From: Mytilisepta virgata
Lineage: Eukaryota; Mollusca; Bivalvia; Mytilida; Mytilidae
Length of the DNA: 64,000 nucleotides
Direction: 5' to 3'
NCBI GenBank assembly: GCA_028015205.1
Contig: CM051508.1
Location: 10,930,001 to 10,994,000, forward strand
Part shown: positions 1 through 12,500 of the stretch, in pieces
Layout: each line of letters opens with the position of its first letter
Position numbering within the stretch: the stretch's first letter is position 1
Made by a program: the position numbers and the translations under genes
The notes under the pieces: model-generated
The model's input: the letters and a program-made list of their open reading frames with translations, nothing else
The model's database searches: none
What the model was told of the DNA's origin: nothing

Positions 1-755
1 ACCTTTTTCCCTCTCCCCCTTTTTTCTCTACAACACCCATTTTTTATTGTTTCAGTTACCCTGCATAATATTATGATATTGCGTTTATTTCTTTCATAAA
101 ATGATGAAAAAAAAATGACAATGAAGGTTGCGGGGTGTTGCAGATGAAATGTCTGGAAATAAGTGTGAATGAAAACGGAGCAATCCGAGAAATACATGTA
201 AAAGTTCAAGAAACAGCATCAGGGATAAAAGTCATAAAACTTTATTTTAACGAATGCTAAATAATCCAAGAAGTAATAAATTTATGGAAAGAGTTAAAAA
301 TAAGTGGAATGCCACGAATAATTAGTGTTTCACAGTAATCTAACTTAAGTTAAGTTGGTGTAAATGCTGAAAAAAAGAACTAACCTTGTTAAATGCAGTT
401 TTTTGTCATTAAATCATGGATAGAAATTCACCTATATTTAAGTACAACAGGTGTTGGTAATTATTTTATTTTAAATAAAGTTACATTTTCTTTTGAAATA
501 TCACTTAAAATATATGATATTATCTAGTATTGAATTATATTACAACGTATGGTAACATTATAACTTATAACTATATAATATAATGATGAACATAAAGTTA
601 ATCAATTTTTATCGAATAAATAAAAAAAAATATTAGAAAGGTATAAAACATGAATAATAACTCAAAATTGTTCTATAGATAAACGTATAAAAAGTTATAA
701 AACAACATCAAAATAAAACAAATAAAGTGTGAATATATATAAACCGATTAAAAAC

Positions 756-1310
756 TGTCCTGTAGATGTCGAAAAAGAGAAGGCTAAAATGCTCCCCCGG
801 CGGGGGCACTTACTATATATGTGGTGCTAGGTATGTTCTGACAAAAGGGGCCTTTTTTTTCCTCGCAAAACAACTGTAAAGTGGTATACTTTTTTCCTCT
901 TTTCTACAAAGGGGTAATATCTGACTATCTGGAATGAGGTTATATGTCAAGAACATCTGAAACGGGGTTATAATTTGAAGGAAACATAGAATTTCAGTCA
1001 CAATCACGTTTAAAAAAGAAACTTACATGGGGAAAACAAACATAAGACAAGTAGATGAAGCCAAATCTGGATGTCAATGTGCTACATTTGGATTGCTGGT
1101 TAAAAAGGGTACACAGATTGTCTGTAATTGGATATGTAACATCGTCAAATTTTGTCTGGAAAGGGGTCGGGGTTCAAATGTGCTGGAAGAACCCAACTGT
1201 CAACTTTTTGACAAGGTGCCCCTCCTCCCCCACCCCCGGGAAAATGCCGCTACAGGGGCTACTCTCTCAGAGGGGGATTAGCATAAGTTGGTATAACACT
1301 ATAAATAAAT
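756..1310 (+). repeat. SINE-like 3' region interrupted by a nested insertion
   Basis: Bases 756-792 match the 3' half of the element at 30222-30512 (GTAGATGTcGAAAAAGAG and GGCTAAAATGC). Bases about 1232-1305 match its end (GATTAGCATAAGTTGGTAT). About 420 bases lie between. They are bounded by short inverted ends (GGGGCACTT near 805, AAGGTGCCCC near 1211), which suggests an element inserted into an older SINE-like copy. The phrase GGTGCTAGGTATGTTCTGAC at 822 recurs at 21448. Confidence 0.35.
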
Positions 1311-2865
1311 AAATTTAAACCGATTAAAACAGAAATAAAATCGTTACTAAGTCCAATTGAAAGAGATTCTAGTCACAAAATAAATTCTTTGAGACAAATT
1401 TTGACAATTGTAAAAATATCGGCAAAAGAATACCGAAAAATAGTTGGAAAACTCCGTAAACTCGAAATCCGGAGTAAAACTCAGAGGGCCATATCCATCG
1501 AGTAGTAGTATGCAGAAGGACGTGAAATCTAACTGAAGATATCTAGTTTTAGACTTAGATACTAGTACTTCATTTTGCCAATCAATTCGTGATGACGACC
1601 GTAAAATATTTAGAGTGATGAAATTAACAAAGACTGAACATAAACATGTCTTACATGTCTTATGTGAAAGCAATCGAGCCCTGGCGAGAAGTTGTATATA
1701 TCACGTGTACGGGAGTAAGGAATCAACTGTGAAATGTACACACCATATTCTGGAGACAGAGTATATGTTAAGAAAGGGGAAGTTCACAATCGGAAAATTC
1801 AAATCATCATGTTTGTCATAAAGTTTTGATTTCAATTGCTCATTGTTATCTATGTACAAGAACAGATCTAGATATAAAGTGGAAGTGGGTGTGTCTGTGG
1901 TCTTTTCAATTTCAAGTACACTAGGATAAGATGAGATGTATGTATCCTTAAACGGAGTTTACCATCAGAACCATTAAAAATCTTTTATTTAATTGTTCGT
2001 AAGTCAATTTTGTACCTATTCCGGTTTTAAACGTCATATACGCAAGCGTATTAGTACAACGGTTTTTATTTTCTATTTTCTTTTTTTTTTCCAAAATGCA
2101 TGTCACTGAATTGACAGTTTCAAATTAATTCTATGATGCCAATTTTGATGTGCACATTTCGTCGAGCTACCACTCAAGGTCTAAAAAGTTGAAAACCAAA
2201 ACTGTGAAGAACAAATTTCTTATTTAGTCATTGTTCTCTAACTGTATTTGTTTTGTTGAGAACTTGAGTAAACTGATTCAAACTCTAAACATGTTGTTAA
2301 TTTCCATCAGGCACAGGAAGTAGCTGTCGAGCAAAAATAAAAAGGAAAAGAAAGAGATTTCACTTGGTTTTGCCTAAATAAAAATTCACACTTAAGTTAT
2401 TGATTAGCATTACAAGCAGGCCAAATGCGCTGATACAGATTTTTATAGGATATAACCGTTGTCAATGGGAAATAATAGTATCGAGATTTGTCATCGTTAA
2501 CATATCAACGAAAAAAAAACAAGACATCAAGTTAGTATTGATTAGATAGCGAATGAGTTATATATCATGTTTTTCTTTTTGTAAAACAAAAATCCTATAT
2601 AGATACAGATACAGATAACTTTAATGGCCAATGAAGTTGCCCATTGATGGGCAGATTAATCACAATAATTATTATAGTCAATATTCATGTTATCAATGAA
2701 TGGTTTTCTATAGTTTTCAAAAAAAAATGCCTGTCATCTTCTACATTTTCTTTACACAAGTTACGTTTTCTGTCTTTGATTTCTAAATTCAACTATCTAC
2801 CCCTTTCTATATTAAGGTTATGCTCACTAAGTCTAAATTTGGCAAATACTTTCCTTTGTTCAAAA

Positions 2866-2920
2866 AATTAAAAAAAAAAAACAAAAAAAAAAACAAAAAA
2901 CAAAAAAAAAAAAAAAACCA
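2866..2920. repeat. A-rich low-complexity tract
   Basis: Almost pure A with scattered C, about 55 bases. No further structure is seen. Confidence 0.8.
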
Positions 2921-3492
2921 ATCCGAACTCATAATTAATAAAGATAATCCTAATCCAATTTCGAAATATTAAAAAAACAAGATAAAACCAAAAAAAAAAG
3001 AGAAGAAATGTAAAAATAAAAAGGAAAAACCATAACCCAAAGAAAAGGAGTATGATAGATACGATTTTAGTTTAGTTTTAAAAGAGAAAAACCCGAACCA
3101 AAATGACATTCAGCTTCCACCTGATAAATATATTAAATCTGGTGTTTTTCATATTTTAGATTTATTTCTTATTTCTTTCTTGTTTTCGTCTGTTTTATTT
3201 TGCCCTGTCTATATTGTTTTTATATTATTTATTAGAAAAAATGGTGTTTACAATTGTTAAAAATTGAATAATGATTATATAGTGGGGGTAATATAACTTA
3301 AATTAATATAAATACTTTACAGTTAAATTCAGGACAAATATTTTTAAACGAAGAAGAAAGAAATCTCACAATTTTCCTCAAATCCAAACATAAAATTAAT
3401 AAACAAATAAATTTATCAGTCTCCTCGACGAACCTCATGATTTATTTGTCGCGCCATATATAGAAAGCAAAAATCTCGTGCTGCGGATCCTG

Positions 3493-3502
3493 GTATATAT
3501 AA
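3493..3502 (+). promoter_or_regulatory. TATA box of the secreted acidic protein gene
   Basis: TATATATAAG lies 50 bases upstream of the ATG at 3543. An initiator-like TCTCAGATCC at 3521-3530 sits about 30 bases downstream of it, predicting a very short 5' leader of about 20 bases. Seen in sequence; the start site itself is inferred. Confidence 0.6.
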
Positions 3503-3542
3503 GTACGCGAAGTCAACGTGTCTCAGATCCGAATCTTGGAAG

Positions 3543-3585
3543 ATGAAGTTGTTTGCGTTAGTTGTCGCCTGTTTTATTTTTGAAG
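3543..3585 (+). CDS. Exon 1: signal peptide
   Basis: Encodes MKLFALVVACFIFE plus one base of a Gly codon, then donor GTAAGT. Joined to exon 2 it reads ...FEGCNGYRFRYRS, with likely signal cleavage near CNG/Y. The start is supported by the TATA box 50 bases upstream. Confidence 0.7.
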
Positions 3586-6500
3586 GTAAGTGTTTTGTGA
3601 AATAATATGGTTGTAATTCGAAAAACAAAAACTGAATTTCTGGTTTTTTGCCGGCAAGACTAATCCAGTGGTCCATAATAATAAGTCATTCGTCGCATGT
3701 GTGGACGCCTTTCAAATTTATTTGGTTGAAATTCTGAATTATCATATCGGGTGAATTCTGAATCGTTTGATTAATATTTTCTATATGAGGGAAGGGAAGT
3801 CTCATTTGCAGGACCCTGGAAATTTTTTTCCCAGTATATGGCATTCAATTTTATATAGAATTAATTTGCTAGAGCAAATGAAGTTTCCGGACATGAAATT
3901 ATTTTCTTATTCCCACATTTTCGAAGGGAGTTCTTATCCTCCCATCCATCCATCTGTCAATCCACTTTCTGTCTTCCACACCCCCTCCCCCCCACTTTCT
4001 GTCCGGCACTTTGTCTCAACTCCATTCACTTTTGGTTTACGATTTTCTTCAATAGTTGCATACAGTCTGCGGATGAGCAACAAGGTTTGGAATTTCGATT
4101 TTTCAAAAACTTGGGGCCCACAGGGGTCGAATTAATACAATCATGCATCTTAAGCTTGTGAGCTAAATATTCACATTGTCATTGGAAGTAGCGATTCAAT
4201 TTCTTTGTAGAATAATTTTGTATAACATCTGTAAATGGGCAACGAGGGAAATAAGGTTTTAGGGTTTATAGACTTGTTTTTTTTTATAGAAAAATATACT
4301 GAGGCATAATACAAATACTTGATAACGTTTACCTTAACAGAGCCCCAGATAATTTTTGGTATCACTTACAGGTTTTTAAGACCGATGAGTATCTACCCTC
4401 CAAACAGCAGGACCGAAGGGGTACCGGTAGAAAGAAACAAAAGGCTTAAAGGCATCTTGCATATTAGCAAATGAATTATTAGTATTTAGTCATGAATCCT
4501 GTTTTCACCCACATAATTCTGGTTTCCGTACCATGTCCTGCAAATGCCGACTTACGAAAACGTGTTGGATACTGTTCAAGGACAAAGGCAACCAGTTTTT
4601 ATGAAAAGAATATCATGCTTTATGACTTATAAAAATATCTAAGCAATAACGCTTTTATTTTCTAAACCTGTTCGTAGTTTGTCTGAGCGTTAACTTTGGC
4701 GGCCAAAATATATTTCTCCAGCGTATCTGCCATTTTTTATTGCGAAAATGTCACGCCAATGTTTAACTGGGGCTCTGGGCCCAGTTGTTCAAAAGTTAAC
4801 CGCAATTTTCAGTTTCAAATTTTCACTTCCTTGATTATGCCGGAAAACTAAAATTTTTCTGATGGGTTAATCATATGACTTTGTGTGTCCATGCAAAATT
4901 CTGTACAGAAATCTTACTTAACAATCAAAATAATGGAAAATGAAAAAAGTGATTAACGTTTGAACAACTGGGCCCTGGAGATTAAGTTTTTTCGTAAGTA
5001 CGCGTGTGGATGCTTTTTTCAGTAAGCCAATAGTGAACAAAACCCATTTTCGGTATTGAACATTCATTTAGATATATCCTACAATATCATTGAATCTTTT
5101 CAGGTTGCAACGGCTATCGGTTTCGGTATCGTTCAGAAGGAACTTCGGGACAAAACGATGTTCAAGGATCAGATGGTGGAACAAGTGACCCGGATGAAAG
5201 CACAATCAAATCTGGCGAAGCAGATGAAACTGTGCCATTGAAAGACGAATTATATGCGTTTCTACGTGAACTTAGTTTAAGAGATGACGAACAATCTGGA
5301 ACATCTAATGGTGGGCTGTCGGGTAGTCAGGATGTCGATCCTGATATGTTCAGATCAACAGGTACAGGTGAACAATATGGATCAGACAATGAAGGGACGT
5401 CTGAAAGCCAGGATTTTCGTCCAGTTGCATTTAGATCGATAGGCTCAGACGAACAATATAATGGCGGGATGTCAGAAAATCGGGAAGTCTCGTTTCGATC
5501 ACACGAGTCCGGATCTGACGATGACTTGAATGATTTGACCGATGAACACCCCGATGAAAACGACGATGAAGACACATGTTCAGTGTTAGAGCTTATTAAA
5601 CTGTTGCCCAGTCTCCGCAGTTTTCCATCTGGAGAAGTGAAAGGTAAATATTGATTGGCTACATTATTTTAATTGTACATGTTTGTTTTCTGTATATTAG
5701 CGTTGACATCGAACGATATTCCTTCTAAGTCGGACCGCCTCGGTGGTCTGGTGGTATCGTGCTCGCCCCGAGTGCGGAAGGTCGCGGGTTCGATCCCCGG
5801 CCGAGTCAAACCAAAGACATGAAAATTGGTATTTGCTGCTTCTCCGCCAAGCACGCGGCATTTAGGAGTAAGAGCAAAGACTGGTCGGCTCGGAGTCAGT
5901 ATAATGTGTCCGAGTGAGGTGATATGTCTTCCTGCGGACAGTTACCTCGTGAGCTAGCACATTAAAAATCCGACTTAGCGTGTCGCTCTAGTACAAAACA
6001 GGGATCATATTCATTATCATATCAACATGTTCTCGTCCTGATATGCACCTGGTTGCCACTGGACGTTAAACAATAATTCATCCATCCATCCTAAGTCGTG
6101 AGAAATTAATATAAACTTATTATCATTTCGATGAAGCATTTATCGATTTACGCAATTTTTAAGTATACTAGTCAACAGAAGTAACATACACGAGTTCGGA
6201 GGCAAATACATTTATTTTGGTAATTCCTTTAAAAAAAAGTATGAGGGCAACAATGGGTTGCTACTTCATATCTTGATCTAATGAGTCCTTTTTGAAATGT
6301 GGTTACAACTTGAAATGGTGGGAAATGCAAATTTCCAAAAGAGGGTTAAATTAATTTAGCGGAAAATCGAGAAAATCGACACATTTTTAAAATCAAAAGT
6401 GGCTGAAATCAGAACCTCGAAAAACATTTCAGACATTATGATCACATAATGGGGTAAAAATGCTTTTTTTAAATTTTGGGTTAAAAAATGTTATTTTTGA

Positions 6501-9500
6501 AATCTCAAATTGAACTTTATTTCAAACCTTTTGGGCCAAAATCCATGCTTTTGATGAGAAAACAATCAAATCTACTATGAAATTCAGACGTGTGGGTCTA
6601 TTATTCTGCTTAGTACAAATGTACAGCTATTTGAAATTAGGGACCAATATTTATTGGGGGGTTGGGACCGTTGCAAAACGCAGTAGGACACACATTTTTT
6701 TTAACTTAAATTTTTGATAGGACTTCTACTTTTTTAGTTTTCAGCAGTGATAGGACAGCAGTATTATGGCATATGTATGAATGTAGAAAATAGGCTATAC
6801 AAATTTAATTACAACAAAATAAACAAGATTGAGGAACAAACAAGTAACAACAATGGAAATACAATTTCAAGTCTAGACATTAATATTATGTTTTATTAAT
6901 ATAGAACAATCATGTAATGATTTTAAAAAGGTTGAAAAAAATATACATATATAAAAAATAAATAATAAAAAAACATAAAATTAATAAACAACAAACAAAT
7001 GTAAAAAGAGAACATTGATGGAGCTTTTAATAAGTGATATAATATATACAGCCATCAGTGTGGTACAAATTAACCAAATGCAAATCATTAAATAAAGGTA
7101 GGATTAAATAAAATATACATCTTTAAAAATAAGAAACTAACAATAAAACATTCTGACTAGAAAATTAAGAAAAAAAACAGTCAAGACAGAAAAAAAATAT
7201 ATATTAAAAAAAAGATACAAAATTGTTCATAAACTATTGTAAAATATTTAAACATGGGCGGTTTAAATATAAAATCACAATGAATACATGTATGTATGGG
7301 CGGATAATTTGCATATTAATTCAAGATCATCTCTGCGCATGAACATTCAGATTAATATAACAGTAATATTATGTGTTCCAATGTGATATGCAAAAATAGT
7401 TTTTGGTCCGAAGGCATAATGCACTCCCCTTCGGGTTGTGCATTATGCCTTCTTACCAAGAACTTTTACATATCACATGGAAAACATATTATTGTATAAA
7501 TAAATTCATATACATGTACCATATATAAGTGTTTATTTTTGTGGGGATTTAATATTTCAACTCTGCAATATTTTGAACACCATTAAGTTACTAAATATAA
7601 TATTAATCCCAGTGATAATAACAATGATGATAATAATACTAATGATGACGAATACAGTAATAGTAGTAGTGGCAGTGAAAGTGAAAGTGAAATTGAAAAG
7701 GAATCTTTATTTGCCTTCAAGGAGGAGATCAGTTAAAATTCCAGACAAATTCAAAGACTACTATATGCGATCTGTTAATCTGATAAAATGGTTATTGATT
7801 TATTCATAGATTAGATAGGACATATACTTATTGAGTAGATATTTCATATAGGACAGACACTTTTTGGTATATTCAGTGGGTAGGACAAAGATTTTTTTAA
7901 GGGAGAAATATGAATTGCACCGGTCCCTTATGAATATATATGAAAAACGCATTACCCGGTATCGTTTTTGTTATAGTACTCCATAGTGGGTGTGATTTTT
8001 AACCATTGAAGTGAATATCTGCATGTAGATAACATATGGCCGCCTTTACTAACATCAGGAGAATTTCCCCGAAGCTACTTAAAATGAGACCAAACTTTTG
8101 AATGTACCCTTTCAAAAATTTGCCAGGAGGTCCACCTTAACTGAATGTCAGCAAAAATATGTAAATCTGTGGAACTACCGAGAAAGATGATCAAATTTAT
8201 CAAATGGTACTTATTTGTCTGCATCATGTCAGAATCAGAGCAATATGGTCACTGCTTTTAAAAGATTCGGGCTTTTTAAATTAGGTCCCTTGGCGATACA
8301 GGCTCCGAGGAGCCTCTAGTTAAAAATTCTAATCTGATAAGTTGGAACCCAAACATCAGAGCAATGGTCTGATTGGAAGTTTTGTTCAGTTTAAAATCTC
8401 TAATTCAGTTATCGTGAGACAAACATTAAAAGTATGAATTTTCGTTCACACAAACTTGTTCACTTTTCAGAAATGACTGGATTTGACCCAGCCGTTTTCC
8501 ATCCAATGCTAGAAGACTTTTTCAACAAGATGTCTGCCGGATCAAACGCAACTGACCAATCTATGGAAAGGATTGCATTGGTCATCTTGGGTCAACGATA
8601 CAAGTGTGCCGCAACTCAATTCAACCAAGTAATGATCCGTAAGTAGAAATAAAAGGAAGTAGGAAAATCCGATGCGCTCATTGCGCACATTTCGACAGTT
8701 TACGATGTTTTGTGCTAAGGTTTAAAATCTTAAACCAAAACAATGTGAAAGGTTTTGAAGAGCAAAAGTCAAGACCAAAATGACCGAAAAGTGTAATAAC
8801 TGGTTAACATCGGTCGCACGAATACCTTCCAAATTAAGAACTACTTTTTGCTGAAATTAATGATCAGGAACTTGAGGCCGTTTTCGTTAGACCCGAAGTG
8901 CTTTTCATGTATAAAAAATACAACAGGCGACCTGGTTCATTGCTACAATTATAGTCAATTTTTAGACAAATCTCCCTCTGGCTAAACGGTCATGAGATTT
9001 GTACACTTGCTCATTTTTCCTGTACAGTACATACTGTACGTTATTCGTAGTACGCGCGGTTGTCACACGAGCTCAGTTGCTAGTATTTTATTGTTGGCGT
9101 GAAATTGATCCTTTGAATTTAAAATTAAAATGTTTTGAAACATTACCGTCCTCCATGAAAAACTTTCAGGTGGTTTTGACTTCACCAGTTAGCAACTTCA
9201 ACTAACGCCGGAAGTTATTTAAAATCTGGGTTAAAAAATTATTTATCAGTCAAACCTGTCTATATACGGCAGCTAAGGGACCAGAAAAAGTGCCCTTTAT
9301 GAGCAGGCGCCCTTTAGAGAGGTTAAATTTACATACTTTGTTCATGAATGGGGACTTTTGCGCTGCCCTTTATAGACAGTGGTTTGCTATATAGAGGTGC
9401 CCTTTAGAGCAGGTTTGACTGTATCTATAGACGATTTGGGTACCAGATGTGTTTACAATCGGTTTCCGCCCAGTGCTACACGTAGCGTTAATTGAAGTTG

Positions 9501-12500
9501 CTACACCAGTTTGGTCCATTTTGGGCCTGAATTAGTTTTCAGTTATTCTGTGTTCATCCTATTTAGGACTTCAGCACAATCGTCTCGTTAATCAATGGTA
9601 GAAGCAGCCCATTTCTTAGGAAGAAATTGACTTCCGATAGGATTTGTATAGTGAGTTCATACACAAATTGAATCAATCATAATTCCCGTCAATTCATACC
9701 ATTTATAAAAAAAAATCCTCCTCGGTTTACACAAATTCTGTGACGTATTTTAAATGAGCTGGATTTTAGGTAAATAGCGAACAATTGACCATCAGTATTG
9801 TATATAAGAAAGTTGAGATGAATCTCTAGGTCAGTATAATAGTATTGAAATAATACTTTATACAAAATATCCTTCATCCGTTATAAGTCCTCTACCGCAA
9901 TGTCGGAGGGGACGATAGGTTTGCACTCCGTCAGTCAGTCCGTCTGTCCGTCAGTTATATTAGTTTTCCGGACTTTTATTCAGAAATCATTGAACCAGAT
10001 GATCTTATTTTTGGCATGTGAGCTTATGAGCTACATAGCAAGTTTGAGTTTTACATTGATCGGATAATTGTAAAAGATATTGCCTTTGGAAATATAAATT
10101 ATTGCCAAAATAGTTTTCCTGACTTTTTTCACAAACCCACCAAATAAAATTTGGTATCGATGAGCTACTGAAGTGATATTCTAATCGGATAATTATTGTG
10201 AGTGTTATAGCCCTTTGGTATAGGAATTATTGTCAAAATGTTAGTTTTCTGGGCTTTTTTGGATAGAAAAGTTTAGTTTCGGGCAAATCGGGGTAATTAT
10301 TTTGTACCCCTTGCAAACAGTTTTGCAGGAGTCGCTCTTGTCCATACATCTTCGTCCGATTCAGTCGAGGAGATTTGGTATGTTTTCTCACAGCTCAAGC
10401 CGGTAGGGAACATTGTATTGCCAGCAATACTTTCAAAATTCTTGTTAGTGATCGTCATATGCTTACTACTTAATGATGGTTTTCGCATATGTGTAACGAC
10501 CGGAAGTAAACTCGTATTTGCACACCAGGCCATTCGAACGTACTCGGGCTGATGTGGCCATAACAGATTGGGTGCGTCACGTGGTCAGTTTATGGTCATG
10601 TCAGACCGGGTGTGTTCGGATATACACACTTACGACAGTGTATGATAAACAGATTAATACATGACCTAATCCATATCGCACCTCTCGATCCATATAGAAC
10701 ATTGGACAAGCCGTCGGTCCGATATGGAAGTCTCGACATGATACCCGATCCGATATGGATTAGGTCCTGTATTAATCTATAAATGTATTCCACACTAAAC
10801 CCAAATACCGAGAGTCGGACGATTTCTTCTGTTTGCTTCAGCTGAAGTCGGCCCGACTACACCTCAGACTTTTAATGCTGAACTGAGAAGATACTGATTT
10901 TTCTGAGTTTTTTTTTTAAAATCTTAAGATCTCATTGACGAGTCTGGTTTCTGGATAATTTGACCCAATTTGTTATATGTTATGGTACATTTATACAACA
11001 TTGTTTATATTTTAGACATTCTAAGTAATACAATTGAGAAATTCATGACAAATTATGGTGGAAAGATGATGAGGGGGATCAAAATGGCGCTGAGGATGAT
11101 GGGTAAAAGACCAGGAAAGGGTGGACGTGTTTCGTCTGAAATAACAGCTGGTATCATGGATATGGTCACCCTTACGATCCGTAATGATATACTACTTTAC
11201 GATGAAATTCAAGAATTCTATGGTAAAGATCATAGTTTGCACTGAAATAAATTCATTCGAAACTTCCAAATTTTTTTGATTTTTGAAAGCGTTTTTCAAA
11301 TTAAGTGCCCTTTTTGTAAACGATTTTTTAGTCCTGATTTTTCATAATTGTCCCAAAAATTGGGTTTTCCAAGTAATTTCTGCAAGAGTTCGCTGATTAC
11401 TTAACGGGTTACACTCACTAATTAGCAGGTCTAATGAACTTTGATATTTTATAAAACCTACCAATTCAGTAAAAATAACCTAAATGTATGAGAAATTCCA
11501 ATTTATACACGTTATATTGGGTCTGCATTTAATAAACGTCATCTATTATTGTAATTTTATCAAGTAACATTCAAACCTAATTTTTAGATGTTGGTTGCTT
11601 TTTGGAAATGATTTGGAAATACCTCGAAAATAAAATCGAAAATGGGGAAGCCACACTCGAAGACTTCAAAGCTGAATTTAAAAAAGAAGCAGAGAACAGT
11701 GGGATTTTCAAGTGCACGGAACCTTCAAGCTTGATACAAAGCTTCAAGGAATGGTATCAAGAGTCGAAAAACTCCTCAAGGTAAAGACTTTTCAATTTGG
11801 TTTTCAAGAATTAATATCTTCAATGCAATACTAGTATTTTAAATTTATTTGCAAAACTCCATTGATACTGGGTTGAAGACCTTCAGTTTGGCGTGGTTAC
11901 TCCCTGTACTTAAAACTGAAAATGCTTGATTTTATTCTACGAGCGGTTATATTTTGAAGTACCGATTTTATTTTCGAAGGGAGATACGGTGTTGATAAAA
12001 TCTGAATAAAAGAATCGTATACATGTACATAGTTCAATGCAGACGTAGTTCAATGCAGACGTTTTGCTCAAAAATACGTTTAACATGAGCTGTGAAGACA
12101 TTTTGGTCAAAGGGCATTACCGAAAAAGTATTTTATTTCTAGTAAAATATTTTTATAAAATTTTTGGTTTTTTCCAAGGGAACGAATGTTTTTCCTATCT
12201 TACAGTATCTTTTCATGATGTGCTATCCTTGTTTAAGGAGATCAATGAACGTTTGTCAACACTTTTCCTTTAGAAAGGGATTGTAAAAATACTTAGTCCG
12301 TGATTTTAAATGCAAGAATTTACTGATTAACATGTCGGTAGTACATGTAGATGCTGTTAGATTTAAATATCAAAGGGTCGTCCGTCTTTAGTAGCGTCAG
12401 GTTCAGGAGATTCACCAATTCAAGCAATTGAATGGACAGATTGAGATGCTTGATTATCAAGTCGTAGTGACTTAAATTTTACAAAGATCTGGTACAAAAG

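Larger units (their letters stand above)
1..3480. other. Left flank without a supportable gene
   Basis: No exon with coherent coding sequence, splice sites or domain was found here. Open frames are short and of random composition. The region holds an interrupted SINE-like repeat (756-1310), A-rich low-complexity DNA (about 2866-2920) and a decayed copy near 2135-2215 of a repeat also seen near 20095 and 59725. The far right end carries the promoter of the next gene. Confidence 0.55.

Noticed and set aside
1027..1312. Two overlapping open frames of about 85 residues
   Set aside because: Lie in an inserted repeat; no coherent domain, and both frames look equally random.
3767..4135. 122-residue frame in intron 1 of the first gene
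   Set aside because: No splice support, Pro/Ser-rich from C-rich low-complexity DNA; not part of the exon chain.
11085..11135. GKR amidation/cleavage motif suggesting a neuropeptide precursor
   Set aside because: Single occurrence inside a predicted helical region, no repeated peptides; not enough for a propeptide call.
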